DNA from: JAGVSR01 sp963825555
Lineage (GTDB): Bacteria > Pseudomonadota > Alphaproteobacteria > Rhizobiales > Hyphomicrobiaceae
NCBI GenBank assembly: GCA_963825555.1
Contig: CAWGTZ010000022.1
Span: forward strand, 124,001 to 188,000
DNA length: 64,000 nt
Reading direction: 5' to 3'
The notes below the pieces were generated by a model, which searched no databases, was not told where the DNA came from, and worked only from the letters and a program-made list of their open reading frames with translations. Positions 54,879 through 62,995 of this stretch are shown piece by piece. Position numbers and translations under genes: made by a program. Position 1 is the stretch's first letter; every line of letters starts with the position of its first letter.

Positions 54879-55286
54879 ATGCGCCTGATCTTCACCGCCG
54901 TTGCGGCTTTGCTGGCCATCGGCCTGTCGTCTACTGCCTATGCTCAGGGCAACAAGCTCGAGACGGACTGCGGCGCCGAGATCCGGGCGCATTGCGCAAA
55001 CGTGACGCCCGGCGGCAACCGCATCGTCGCCTGCCTCATCGCCTACGAAGACAAGATCTCCCCGCGGTGTCGTCTTACCGCCTACATGGGCTCAGCCAAT
55101 CTGGGCGTGCGAATGAAAGAGTTGCAGGGCCTATACAAGATCTGCTCCAGCGACATCCTACAATACTGTGCCAAGGTACCCGCGGGTGGCGGGCGCATCT
55201 ACGACTGCCTCATGACTCACAAGGCCACGCTCACCGACGCCTGCCGCGACAAGGTTCCCGCAGCGCAACAGTTCATGAAGGACTGA
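54879..55286 (+). CDS. secreted cysteine-rich repeat protein (GLG1-like repeats)
   Basis: This is a 135-residue exported protein: signal peptide (MRLIFTAVAALLAIGLSS, cleavage near AYA-QGN) and ribosome site AAGGAG. Two Cys-rich repeats follow: CGAEIRAHCANVTPGG..ACLIAYEDKISPRC and CSSDILQYCAKVPAGG..DCLMTHKATLTDAC. They resemble the Cys-rich GLG1/FGF-receptor repeat found in many alphaproteobacterial periplasmic proteins. The function is unknown. A terminator follows. Confidence 0.85.
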   Translation: MRLIFTAVAALLAIGLSSTAYAQGNKLETDCGAEIRAHCANVTPGGNRIVACLIAYEDKISPRCRLTAYMGSANLGVRMKELQGLYKICSSDILQYCAKVPAGGGRIYDCLMTHKATLTDACRDKVPAAQQFMKD

Positions 55287-55319
55287 CGCGCGGAAACGCC
55301 TGAATTCTGCCTGGGGAAG

Positions 55320-55357
55320 AACGGCGGTCACCTCATCGAGGCGGCCGCCGTTTTTTT
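55320..55357 (+). terminator. intrinsic terminator after the Cys-rich repeat gene
   Basis: The stem AACGGCGG / CCGCCGTT is followed by a run of seven T on the plus strand, about 35 bases after the stop. Confidence 0.9.
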
Positions 55358-55472
55358 GCCGGTCCATGCCGCAAAGCAGCACGCAGCAACCACGCGGGGC
55401 CTCCGCATTCGCCAGGCCCCCCGTTATGCGCTATGCTGCTTTTTTCTCTTCGCGCTGACGGAACCTGGCCAC

Positions 55473-55938
55473 ATGAGACGTCTCCTCGCCCTCGCCGCCC
55501 TGATTTTTGCCTTCGCGGTACCCGCCGCGCTGGCGCAGGCTCCGGACCGTGGCTACGGCGGGCCGGCCACCGTCGGTCCGAACTTCAGTACCGGAAAGCA
55601 ATCCGCCCCGCCGGATTACGGCGTCGGCAAGCCCAAGAAGAAATCCGCACAGCCGAACTACAAGAAGAAGTCGCCGACCAAGACGGCAAAGCCGTCTTAC
55701 GGTTCGAAAAAGCCGTCCAAAGTCGCCAAGCCAAAGAAGTCGAAGCCGAAGTCGGACGACGTGGCGAAGTCGGCGCCACGCGAGGACGATACCCAGGACA
55801 AGGCCGAGGAAGACCGCGGACAAGATCAAGGATGAGAACGAAACCGCCGATGTCGCGGAGAAGACCGTCGACAAGGCCGAGACCTGCCGCAAGTTCGTTC
55901 CGGCGACGGGCACGACGATCGAAGTCGAGTGCCAGTAA
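55473..55938 (+). pseudogene. small secreted basic protein gene with a one-base frameshift
   Basis: A signal peptide (MRRLLALAALIFAFAV, cleavage near ALA-QAP) is followed by a Lys/Pro/Ser-rich disordered stretch (KKKSAQPNYKKKSPTKTAKP). The first frame ends at TGA 55833-55835. Near 55812 (GCCGAGGAAGACC) removing one G restores a frame reading KTADKIKDENETADV and ending TCRKFVPATGTTIEVECQ at TAA 55936-55938. The ending closely matches the end of the next gene, so the frame change is a defect (or error) and not the real end. The function is unknown. Confidence 0.75.
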
Positions 55939-56109
55939 AAGGCGGATAGCGCGCGTCCTTGGCAGCGCAATCCGCGCCGACCCCTGCGGCCGGATTGTCC
56001 CCACGGAGAAAAAACGCAGCCGGACAAGACGATAAGGGGTTATCCCCAATCGAAGCAAATGGCGCAATGCGGTAGAATTTGATTCGCTGCTTTGCTGGAC
56101 CCCTGCTCG

Positions 56110-56589
56110 ATGATATTGCGCCTCGCCGTCGCCACAGCCTTTGCTTTTGCAGTCGTCACGGCCCCTGCTCTCGCGCAGACGGCCAACGGCTTGCCGCCCT
56201 CGCAGGCGCAGAAGCTGCGCCAAGGGAACCTCTACGTTTCCACCGACTATGGCGCCGTTGATCCCCAGCCTAAAAAGCCGGTTCGCAAACGCGTCACGCG
56301 CAAGCGCGCCAAACCGACCACCGCGTCTCTGAGAAGTCCTCCTCTACCCGACCGCAATCCCGCCCGCACGGGCGAAGTCGACCCCCTCGCACAGTCGGAA
56401 ACCCTGTCGGGCGCACGCGCGCTGGCGCTCGATCTCTTGTCCATGGAGGCGCTCGATGCGCTGTCGGTGGAAACCGGCGCCGTTCCGACCGCCCAATCGG
56501 CCGCAGCGCCCTCGGCGCCCGAGGCTATTCTGCCCTGCCGCAAATTCGAGCCCACGATCGGCCGCACGATAGAGGTCGCGTGCGAGTGA
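56110..56589 (+). CDS. small secreted protein sharing a C-terminal Cys motif with its neighbour
   Basis: This is a 159-residue protein: signal peptide (MILRLAVATAFAFAVVT, cleavage near ALA-QTA), a Lys/Arg/Pro-rich stretch (KKPVRKRVTRKRAKP), an Ala/Leu-rich helix, and the ending PCRKFEPTIGRTIEVACE. The two Cys of the ending could pair. The same motif (CRKF-x-P-x2-G-x-TIEV-x-C) ends the upstream gene, so the two form a family. ATG 56110 is set by the signal peptide. Confidence 0.78.
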   Translation: MILRLAVATAFAFAVVTAPALAQTANGLPPSQAQKLRQGNLYVSTDYGAVDPQPKKPVRKRVTRKRAKPTTASLRSPPLPDRNPARTGEVDPLAQSETLSGARALALDLLSMEALDALSVETGAVPTAQSAAAPSAPEAILPCRKFEPTIGRTIEVACE

Positions 56590-56619
56590 GTGGAGTCTGG
56601 GAGCAAGGGAAAGACCCCA

Positions 56620-57237
56620 TCATCCCCCGGTCATGACTGCTGCGGGAATTTCGATGCGCTGCGTGCCGATCTTGATGGTGTAGGTATCGCCGTCCTGTCC
56701 GACCGTCATCTCGGCCCCACCGTCTGCTTCCGATTGGGCGTAGGACATGGGCGTGTTGTCCTCATAGAAGAGCACGCGAGTTCCGCCATCGGGCCAGAAG
56801 ACGGTGATGGTGCCGTTGCCGTTCGCGGGATCCTCGCGCGTCACGCCGAATTTGCACTTCGCCATCGGCTGGACTGCCTGGCGCGCGCACGGGATCATTC
56901 CTGTCGCGTTGAAATTGGTACCCTCCACCTTTGCATCGGCGCCGCTGGCGTCCTGCTCGTTGACGACGAATTGGGTGATCGTCTTGCCCGCACGGTCGAA
57001 GCTGCACTGAAACGTGCGCGCGCCGTCTTTCAGATAAGCCGTGCCGTTCACCGCATGCGTGCCATCCGTGCGCTGACCCTCGTACTTCGTATCGATATCA
57101 GGCAGCCTGATCTTGAACGCATCATGCGCGCGCAAGCGGCATTGCTGCATCATGACACCAGTCGCATCCGCAAGGCTTGCGGGGGCGAAGGCGGAAAGGA
57201 GGGCAAGAATAGAGATGATCGTTAGCCCATGTCGCAT
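56620..57237 (-). CDS. hypothetical secreted protein
   Basis: This is a 205-residue protein with a signal peptide (MRHGLTIISILALLSAFAPA, cleavage near LADA). The mature part has Cys at MMQQCRLRAH, RTFQCSFDR, MIPCARQA and MAKCKFGVT, and a beta-rich C-terminus (VGQDGDTYTIKIGTQRIEIP). No family is recognised. The GGAG ribosome site upstream of 57237 decides the start over a longer frame to 57297. Confidence 0.72.
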   Translation of the reverse strand: MRHGLTIISILALLSAFAPASLADATGVMMQQCRLRAHDAFKIRLPDIDTKYEGQRTDGTHAVNGTAYLKDGARTFQCSFDRAGKTITQFVVNEQDASGADAKVEGTNFNATGMIPCARQAVQPMAKCKFGVTREDPANGNGTITVFWPDGGTRVLFYEDNTPMSYAQSEADGGAEMTVGQDGDTYTIKIGTQRIEIPAAVMTGG

Positions 57238-57476
57238 GAGGAGAACTCCGAAAAAGTTGTGCTTCTCAGTGCTGGAAACGCGCAACGTCTCGAACATCAG
57301 CCAAGGGCTGCAATCCGCTCCTAAGGGCCTGCGGCGCCGATCGGCAAGAAGCGACTTTCCAAGTCAAGTCCAGAAATCCGCCATTCCTATTGACCTGAAT
57401 CATGCCTCCGCTGCGCGAGCGCATGAAGTGTGCGGATTTTGGAGGTCGTTCGCGGGCCGTTGTGCATCCCGCCACC

Positions 57477-57956
57477 TCACTCCGCTTCCTTTCTCACCAG
57501 CGCTGGCCGCCAGACACCGAGCACGTAGTTGGCGACCGACAGCGCGAGGATGGCGTAAAGAGCGGTCCATTCACTCGCGATGGCCGCCGCCAATGCATCG
57601 GAGGCCGGTTCGCCCTTAGCGACCTTCTCCGAAAGGCGCGCCGCCTCCCCCGCCTTCGACTGTATGACGGCGAGCGTACCCTCGAACATGCCGAAGCCGA
57701 GCAGCGCCTTCATCCATACCCAGCGCAGTTCCTGAAATGGCCGGTGCACGGCCATGGCGAGCAGACCCGTCACTATGCCGAGCCCCAGAGACGGCAGCAG
57801 CAGATACGAGCACAATGCGTTGATCGTCGCGCGCACGTCCGCGTAGGCGCGGGGCGTTTCCTGCGGGGCATAAAGCAGGATGATGATGTAGGCCCCGAGC
57901 GCGCCCAGAATGCCCGCCGCAGCCAGCGTATGGAGAAATTTCAGAGCTTGGCGCAT
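57477..57956 (-). CDS. hypothetical four-helix membrane protein
   Basis: This is a 159-residue protein with four hydrophobic helices (FLHTLAAAGILGALGAYIII; NALCSYLLLPSLGLGIVTG; MKALLGFGMFEGTLAVI; ALYAILALSVANYVLGVW). It resembles DUF2269-type proteins in layout, but the match is weak. ATG 57956 starts MRQALKFLHTL. The function is unknown. Confidence 0.72.
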   Translation of the reverse strand: MRQALKFLHTLAAAGILGALGAYIIILLYAPQETPRAYADVRATINALCSYLLLPSLGLGIVTGLLAMAVHRPFQELRWVWMKALLGFGMFEGTLAVIQSKAGEAARLSEKVAKGEPASDALAAAIASEWTALYAILALSVANYVLGVWRPALVRKEAE

Positions 57957-58027
57957 GGCCGCTTTACGTCTTTTGTCCCCGGAGCGGATCTGCAGCGTCC
58001 CTCTACGCTGGATCGGCTGCTCAGTCC

Positions 58028-58342
58028 TCAATCCTCATAGTCATCGTCATATGGGCCCTCGTGATAGGGACCATCAACAAACGGCGGAGGGCCATAACCA
58101 TAGCCGGGAGCGACGTAAATCCCCACGGGAGGGGGGCCGATGTAGCCATAGCCGCGCTCATACAGATCGTCATTGCCACCGTAGCGATCAAGCGTATCGA
58201 TCTCCTGGCGCGTCAGCCCGCGTCCAGCTCGCTCCTGGGCCCGGGCCCCTTCTACGTCGGCAATACCACCGCCAGCCCATGTTTGCGTTGCGAAGGTCAG
58301 AAGCGCGGTGGCCCCGGCAACCAGGCCCAAGTTCCGTTTCAT
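58028..58342 (-). CDS. small secreted Gly/Tyr/Pro-rich protein
   Basis: This is a 104-residue protein: signal peptide (MKRNLGLVAGATALLTFATQ, cleavage near TWA-GGG), ribosome site GAGGAGG, then an Arg/Glu-rich helix (GARAQERAGRGLTRQEIDTL). The rest is a Gly/Tyr/Pro-rich tail (GYGYIGPPPVGIY, GYGYGPPPFV) that ends in acidic residues. It is likely disordered, and the function is unknown. Confidence 0.65.
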   Translation of the reverse strand: MKRNLGLVAGATALLTFATQTWAGGGIADVEGARAQERAGRGLTRQEIDTLDRYGGNDDLYERGYGYIGPPPVGIYVAPGYGYGPPPFVDGPYHEGPYDDDYED

Positions 58343-58636
58343 AGCTAGCCTCCTCGTTTCGTATTCGGCGCCAGACCCGCGCCGCAATGGCATCGGATGG
58401 CGTGGCACCATACCGTCCATCGCGCATCCATCCATGTAAGACTACTTCAGATTGCCCGTCTCGGTTGCTGGCGGCGTCGCACTTGCCCCTTTTGTGCTTC
58501 GATGGGCGACCGGCCTCGCCGAGAGTTCATATGGTGACGCGCCAATACCATCGACGTGTGTCTCCGGCGCACTTGTCCTGCGACGGCCCGAGGCGCAGGT
58601 TGCCGCCCTCGCTCAGCCTTCGGGAGTTCAAGTAGT

Positions 58637-58906
58637 ATGATCCGCTTTCCCACGACACGCGCATGCGCGCTCCTCATCGCGGGAGCCATTTCGTGTGCGC
58701 TAACGGCACCCGCATCAGCCGAATGCAAACTCTACGGCGGCATCGGCAATGGCTTCACAGAAGGCATCGCCAAGTTCATGGCTGAAGCGGCCGTGAAGAA
58801 CGTGATCGAGAACAAGGGCCTGAAACCCACGGGCGAGGCCAAGACCACCTGCAAGGCCGCCACCCTCGGCAGCGAATGCACGGCGCGCCAGCAAGGCTGC
58901 AAATAG
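58637..58906 (+). CDS. small secreted Cys-containing protein
   Basis: This is an 89-residue protein with a signal peptide (MIRFPTTRACALLIAGAISC, cleavage near ASA-ECK). Mature Cys are in SAECKLYGG, TTCKAATLG, SECTARQQGC, so two disulfides are possible. A helical middle (FTEGIAKFMAEAAVKNVI) is present. No family is recognised. It is convergent with the next gene. Confidence 0.68.
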   Translation: MIRFPTTRACALLIAGAISCALTAPASAECKLYGGIGNGFTEGIAKFMAEAAVKNVIENKGLKPTGEAKTTCKAATLGSECTARQQGCK

Positions 58907-58913
58907 CAGGCAG

Positions 58914-58937
58914 GATCCGGCCGCGAAGGGCCGGATC
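58914..58937. terminator. GC-rich hairpin between convergent genes
   Basis: This is a 9-bp perfect stem (GATCCGGCC / GGCCGGATC) with a 6-base loop and no T-run on either side. It may be a factor-assisted transcription end. Confidence 0.4.
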
Positions 58938-58948
58938 GCACCACCCTC

Positions 58949-59236
58949 TCAGACTGCCAGAACGGACCGGATCTGATCTTCGTACTGCTGCACAGCCTCG
59001 AGGGCACGCTTCTTCATGACGGGGTCGGCGCCAGTCGAAGCCGTAAAGCCCTCGATGGCTTCACGCGCGTTCGTCATGATGCGCGTGGCTGCGCCCTGCG
59101 GATTTAGCTCGCGCTTGCAATTCGCCTGCAGAAGCTGCGTCAGGATCACGCCCGTGGCGAGCGCGAGGCCCGACAGCTCTTCGTTCTGGCGCTTCAGCTC
59201 TTCGATCTGAACGGAAAGGGCAGCGACATCAGCCAT
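58949..59236 (-). CDS. hypothetical helical protein
   Basis: This is a 95-residue cytoplasmic, helical protein. The N-terminal part (LSVQIEELKRQNEELSGLAL) has coiled-coil heptads. The C-terminal half (VMKKRALEAVQQYEDQIRSV) is also helical. One Cys (QANCKREL) is present. No family is recognised. Confidence 0.65.
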   Translation of the reverse strand: MADVAALSVQIEELKRQNEELSGLALATGVILTQLLQANCKRELNPQGAATRIMTNAREAIEGFTASTGADPVMKKRALEAVQQYEDQIRSVLAV

Positions 59237-59354
59237 AGTTGGTCATCCCATTGGTTTTGTTGAACGGAATTTGTTTCGCTGCCGCGTGCTAATGCCAACA
59301 GACCGAAAGCGCAAGCCTCCCGGCGCCGAGAACAGGGGCAACCCGCAAGGACGC

Positions 59355-59393
59355 AAAAAAACCGGGCGCCGCAATGCGCGCAGCGCCCGGTTT
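59355..59393 (-). terminator. intrinsic terminator after the Ala/Pro-rich gene
   Basis: This is an 11-bp stem (AAACCGGGCGC / GCGCCCGGTTT) followed on the minus strand by TTTTTTTGCG, 30 bases after the stop. Confidence 0.88.
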
Positions 59394-59421
59394 CGATCGG
59401 CAATGATTGATCCAGTTTCTC

Positions 59422-59919
59422 CTATGGGGCCGCCGGCGCTGCGGGCGCGGTCGGGGCTGCCGGAGCCGCAGGGGCAGTTGGAGCCACAGGGGCGGTTGGA
59501 GCCACAGGGGCCGTCGGCGCAGTCGGAGCCGTCGTTGCAGCAGGCGCTGCCGGAGCGGCTGGAGCCTTCGGTGCCGCGGGAGCTGTCGTTGCAGCGGGAG
59601 CAGCCGGAGCTGCCGGGGCGGCAGCAGGAGCCGTCGGCGCTGTTGGTGCAGCAGGGGCCGTTGTCGCAGCAGGAGCGGCTGGCGCGGCCGCTGGTGCGGC
59701 TGGCTCTTTCTTCTCTGCAGCCGGTACGGCAGGTGCGGCGGGGGTCTTCTCAACGGCCGGCGCCGCAGGCGCTTTCTCCGCTGCGGGCGTTGGCGGGTTC
59801 ATGGGCACGCCCTTCGTGCTCCATTTGCCGATGACTTGTCCTCCCACCACAAGGATGAAGAAGCCCAGAAGGATCACGCCGACAATCGGCAGCGGATTGA
59901 TCGGGTCGGCTTTCTGCAT
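59422..59919 (-). CDS. membrane-anchored Ala/Pro-rich low-complexity protein
   Basis: This is a 165-residue protein. A short cytoplasmic start (MQKADPINPL) and one hydrophobic helix (PIVGVILLGFFILVVGGQVI) lead to a long tail made almost only of Ala, Pro, Thr and a few Lys/Glu (EKAPAAPAVEKTPAAP). The periodic coding DNA also produces a misleading open frame on the plus strand. The tail could be a periplasmic spacer. The function is unknown. Confidence 0.65.
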   Translation of the reverse strand: MQKADPINPLPIVGVILLGFFILVVGGQVIGKWSTKGVPMNPPTPAAEKAPAAPAVEKTPAAPAVPAAEKKEPAAPAAAPAAPAATTAPAAPTAPTAPAAAPAAPAAPAATTAPAAPKAPAAPAAPAATTAPTAPTAPVAPTAPVAPTAPAAPAAPTAPAAPAAP

Positions 59920-60002
59920 GGACGGTTACCTTTCGCATTGGCGCGCTTGTTCGGCACGCGGATTATTCCCCAGACACAGCCGTCAGCGCCACTATAGAGG
60001 TT

Positions 60003-60575
60003 TTAATTCCCGGCGCGACCCTGCTCCTCGACTTCTTTCAGCCAGCGTGCGCGACCCTCCGTACCCACACCTTCCACATACCCCAGAACTGTCGAGCGAA
60101 TGGGCGCGACACCGACAAAACTGAGTATGTTGCGCTTCAGCATTTTGAGGGCGTGCGCGCCGAACCACCAGCGATAGACGAAGCCTGGCATGCCCATGGT
60201 CACAATGATGCGTGCCGACTTGCCCTTGAGAGGTTTTGTGAACTTGCCCGCTTTGGCATGCGGCTGGATCGCAGGCTGCAGGACGCGTTCGAGGAAACCT
60301 TTCAGGATCGCCGGCATGCCGCCGAGCCAGAGCGGGAAGATGATGACGAGGTGATCGGCTTCAAAAATGAGATCGTGCGCAGCTTGCAGATCCGGCTCCA
60401 GAGGCTGCACGCGCTCGAAGCCTTCGTGCAGGATCGGATCGAAGCTCAACCGGGAAGTCACGATGAGATCGGCGGTATAACGGGCAGCTTCCGCGCCACG
60501 CTTGTAGGCCTCGCCCAGGGCTTCGCAGAAGGTGTCCGTGCGCGCATGTCCGACGATGACGGCAATACGCTTCAT
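60003..60575 (-). CDS. flavodoxin-fold NAD(P)H-dependent oxidoreductase
   Basis: This is a 190-residue protein of the NAD(P)H dehydrogenase (quinone) / KefF-like family, an FMN- or FAD-dependent reductase. The N-terminal strand and phosphate loop read MKRIAVIVGHARTDTFCEAL. The HLVIIFPLWLGGMPAILKGF stretch is the conserved flavin-binding region, and MGMPGFVYRWWFG follows. It is cytoplasmic. A BLUF photoreceptor gene begins 21 bases upstream on the same strand, so the two may be co-transcribed. Confidence 0.86.
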   Translation of the reverse strand: MKRIAVIVGHARTDTFCEALGEAYKRGAEAARYTADLIVTSRLSFDPILHEGFERVQPLEPDLQAAHDLIFEADHLVIIFPLWLGGMPAILKGFLERVLQPAIQPHAKAGKFTKPLKGKSARIIVTMGMPGFVYRWWFGAHALKMLKRNILSFVGVAPIRSTVLGYVEGVGTEGRARWLKEVEEQGRAGN

Positions 60576-60596
60576 GACGTCGTACTCCCGGCAGCC

Positions 60597-61031
60597 TCAT
60601 GCATGGCGCGACATGGGACAACCTGAGTGCGGGCCCGGAGCCTCGGCGACGAGCCGAACGAACACGCCGAGCACCTCTTCGCGGGTGGCCCGTTCGACCG
60701 CACCCTCCCGCACCTGCTCGCGTGTCCACATCCAGCTCTTGGCGGGATCGTGGCGCATGGCCCATGTTGGAAATAGCCTCTGATCCGTGTTTTCGATCAG
60801 AAGCGGGACGATATCGGTGTGGCGGTCGTCGCGCCGGATACGCTCAAAGGCGGCTTCCACATTCTTGCGCTCGCCTTCAAGCAATTGGACGTAGAGATCC
60901 TCCCGGCAGATCAGCGCGCCGGTGATGCTGTCCCGCGCGTTGTTGCGCTGAGCGGTCGCCAGGATTCCGTTCAGCGCCAGGTCGTCGAACCCGAACGGAT
61001 GCGAGGCATAGATCAGCCGCATGAGCGTCAT
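60597..61031 (-). CDS. BLUF-domain blue-light photoreceptor (stand-alone)
   Basis: This is a 144-residue protein that is nearly all BLUF domain, binding FAD. The photocycle residues line up with AppA: Tyr8 (LIYASH), Asn31 (RNNARDSITGAL), Gln49 (YVQLLEG), and Trp90 and Met92 (FPTWAM). ATG 61031 has GGAGG six bases upstream. No output domain is attached, so signalling would be by protein contact. The short C-terminal helix and tail end in CPMSRHA. Confidence 0.9.
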   Translation of the reverse strand: MTLMRLIYASHPFGFDDLALNGILATAQRNNARDSITGALICREDLYVQLLEGERKNVEAAFERIRRDDRHTDIVPLLIENTDQRLFPTWAMRHDPAKSWMWTREQVREGAVERATREEVLGVFVRLVAEAPGPHSGCPMSRHA

Positions 61032-61166
61032 AGGTAGCCTCCAGAGCACGTCGCGCCATCGGGCAAACCTGCGCCCGAACAGATATTGACGTTAGCACGT
61101 CTCCTCCACGCGCAGGCACCCCATAAGAAAAACAATCCATCCGGCCGCCGCCTTGCGGCCGCTGAC

Positions 61167-61757
61167 CTACTCGAGCTCCTCTGTAACGGTGAAGGCGCCG
61201 CGCAGATCTCCAGCCTTGAAGCCGGTCGCCTGATCGCTGGGATAGAGCTTGTCGATCTCGGCCTTGAGGTCCGGGGCTAGATCGCTGCCATGACAGGTCA
61301 AACAGGGCACCGCCGCCGTCGGGATGGCCTTCATGTACCGGAAGAGTTTCTGACCATTCTCCGTCACCGTCTCCGCGTGCTCGAGCTTGGCTGGATCGCC
61401 ACCGGCGGCGATCTTGGCAACGAAGTCCTCCAGGACGCGTTTCTCAAAGGCATCGGGGGCGTTCGCCGGATTGCGGACCTTGAGCGCCGTCCGGCCTACC
61501 TTGAGACCCATGGCTTTCGACGATGCCTCCGCCATCGCAGGCGCAATCGTCTTGCAGACTTGAACGGCGGCCACCGGCCCCCCGCTTTTCATCGCCGCCA
61601 TCAACTCGTTCTTCAAACCTTGCCCGAGACCGGCAATGGCCGTGCGCGCCTTGGCGAGATGCGGGTCGGCCGTCTCGGCCGCCGCGAGCGAGGCGATGGC
61701 GATGAACGCCAGCCCCCCAAAGGCGGACCCGGCCAGAAAAGATGCGGCAGACTTCAT
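61167..61757 (-). CDS. exported c-type haem protein (DUF3365-like)
   Basis: This is a 196-residue exported protein: signal peptide (FLAGSAFGGLAFIAIASLAA, cleavage near AAA-ETA) and one haem c site CLTCH at 152-156. The helical body (VCKTIAPAMAEASSKAMG, GRTALKVRNPANAPD) matches the DUF3365 (Tll0287-like) haem domain. It is likely a periplasmic redox sensor or electron carrier. ATG 61757 has GGGAGAA upstream. No histidine kinase is in sight. Confidence 0.82.
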   Translation of the reverse strand: MKSAASFLAGSAFGGLAFIAIASLAAAETADPHLAKARTAIAGLGQGLKNELMAAMKSGGPVAAVQVCKTIAPAMAEASSKAMGLKVGRTALKVRNPANAPDAFEKRVLEDFVAKIAAGGDPAKLEHAETVTENGQKLFRYMKAIPTAAVPCLTCHGSDLAPDLKAEIDKLYPSDQATGFKAGDLRGAFTVTEELE

Positions 61758-61927
61758 CTCGCAATTCTCCCTTGGAACCATTCGCGGGGGCATTTTTCAC
61801 CCCAGCGGCGTCCCCAGGCAACCCATCCAGGTCAGAAACTGCTCATGGTACGCAACTTGCCCGGACAACCCCGACGTTCCGGCTCTGTGCCGTACCGAGA
61901 CAAATTCTGTTCGGAAAGCAGACAACC

Positions 61928-62995
61928 ATGAGTTCCAGCACAGCCGAACCCCGCGTCGCATGGGTCGATGCCGCGAAGGGTTTGTGTATCCTCCTCGTCG
62001 TTCTGATGCATGCCACGCTGGGTGTGGAGAAAGCGACCGGCGAGACAACGGCGCTGAACGGTTTCATCGAGTGGGCGCGGCCCTTCCGCATGCCTGACTT
62101 CTTTCTGATCTCGGGACTGTTCCTTGCCGCCCGCATCAACCGGCCCTGGCCGAAGTATCTCGATACCAAAGTCGTTTATTTCGCCTACTTCTACGTTCTG
62201 TGGCTCACCATTCAGTTCTCCCTCAAGGCGCCGGGAATGATCGCCGCCAACGGGTTCCAACCGACCTTGGTCAGCTACCTCGCGGGGTTCGTGCAGCCGT
62301 GGGGCACGCTCTGGTTCATCTACATGCTGGCGGTGTTCTTCGTGGCTGCCAAGCTTCTCGATTGTGCCCCCAAGGCGCTCGTATGGGCGGTCGCGGCGAT
62401 AGTCCACCTTGCAGCTCCGCACACGGGATGGCTGCTCATCGACGAGTTCGCGAACCGCTTCGTGTTCTTCTACACGGGCTACTGGGCCGCGCCCTTGGTC
62501 TTCGCCTTTGCAGCATGGACCAGACAGCGTGCCGTTGCCGCCGTTGCGGGCGCCCTCGTTCTATGGGCCGCCGCCAACTGGCTGCTCGTCCAGAATGGAT
62601 TGGCGTTCGTCCAGGGACCCGACCTGATCATCTCCTTTGCCGGCGTTGCCGCCGTGGTCGCCTTCAGCGTCATCATGGGTACGACACTGATCGGACGGGG
62701 GTTCTCCGCCCTCGGGCGCAACTCGATCATTATCTATCTGGCCTTCCCGCTCTTCATGGGGCCCGCGCGCATACTTGCCCTGAAAGTGGGTGCTGCCATG
62801 CCCACCTGGAGTGTGGCGCTGATCTCAACGGCGGCTGGCGTGGCAGGCGCACTCCTCCTGGCGCATTTTCTGCGCGACACGCGCTTCAGCTTCCTCTTCG
62901 AACGTCCGCAGTTCGCACGTATGGGCGGGACCCGGCCACGTCTGGTGCCGGCTGCGCGGCTCAGCTGGGCGCTTGCTTCTCGACCAGAGACTTGA
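61928..62995 (+). CDS. acyltransferase family membrane protein
   Basis: This is a 355-residue integral membrane protein of the acyltransferase-3 family. It starts MSSSTAEPRVAWVDAAKG. The family His is in LLVVLMHATLG, followed by FFLISGLFLAARI, about ten helices and the C-terminal basic tail. It probably acylates a surface or periplasmic carbohydrate, with unknown substrate. The 3' end overlaps the convergent gene by 35 bases. An open frame from 61742 that includes a leader is rejected. Confidence 0.82.
   Translation: MSSSTAEPRVAWVDAAKGLCILLVVLMHATLGVEKATGETTALNGFIEWARPFRMPDFFLISGLFLAARINRPWPKYLDTKVVYFAYFYVLWLTIQFSLKAPGMIAANGFQPTLVSYLAGFVQPWGTLWFIYMLAVFFVAAKLLDCAPKALVWAVAAIVHLAAPHTGWLLIDEFANRFVFFYTGYWAAPLVFAFAAWTRQRAVAAVAGALVLWAAANWLLVQNGLAFVQGPDLIISFAGVAAVVAFSVIMGTTLIGRGFSALGRNSIIIYLAFPLFMGPARILALKVGAAMPTWSVALISTAAGVAGALLLAHFLRDTRFSFLFERPQFARMGGTRPRLVPAARLSWALASRPET

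Noticed and set aside
59271..59997. Plus-strand Ser/Gln/Leu-rich and Arg/Gly/Cys-rich frames
   Set aside because: They arise from the periodic GC-rich DNA encoding the Ala/Pro-rich protein on the minus strand and have no signal of their own.
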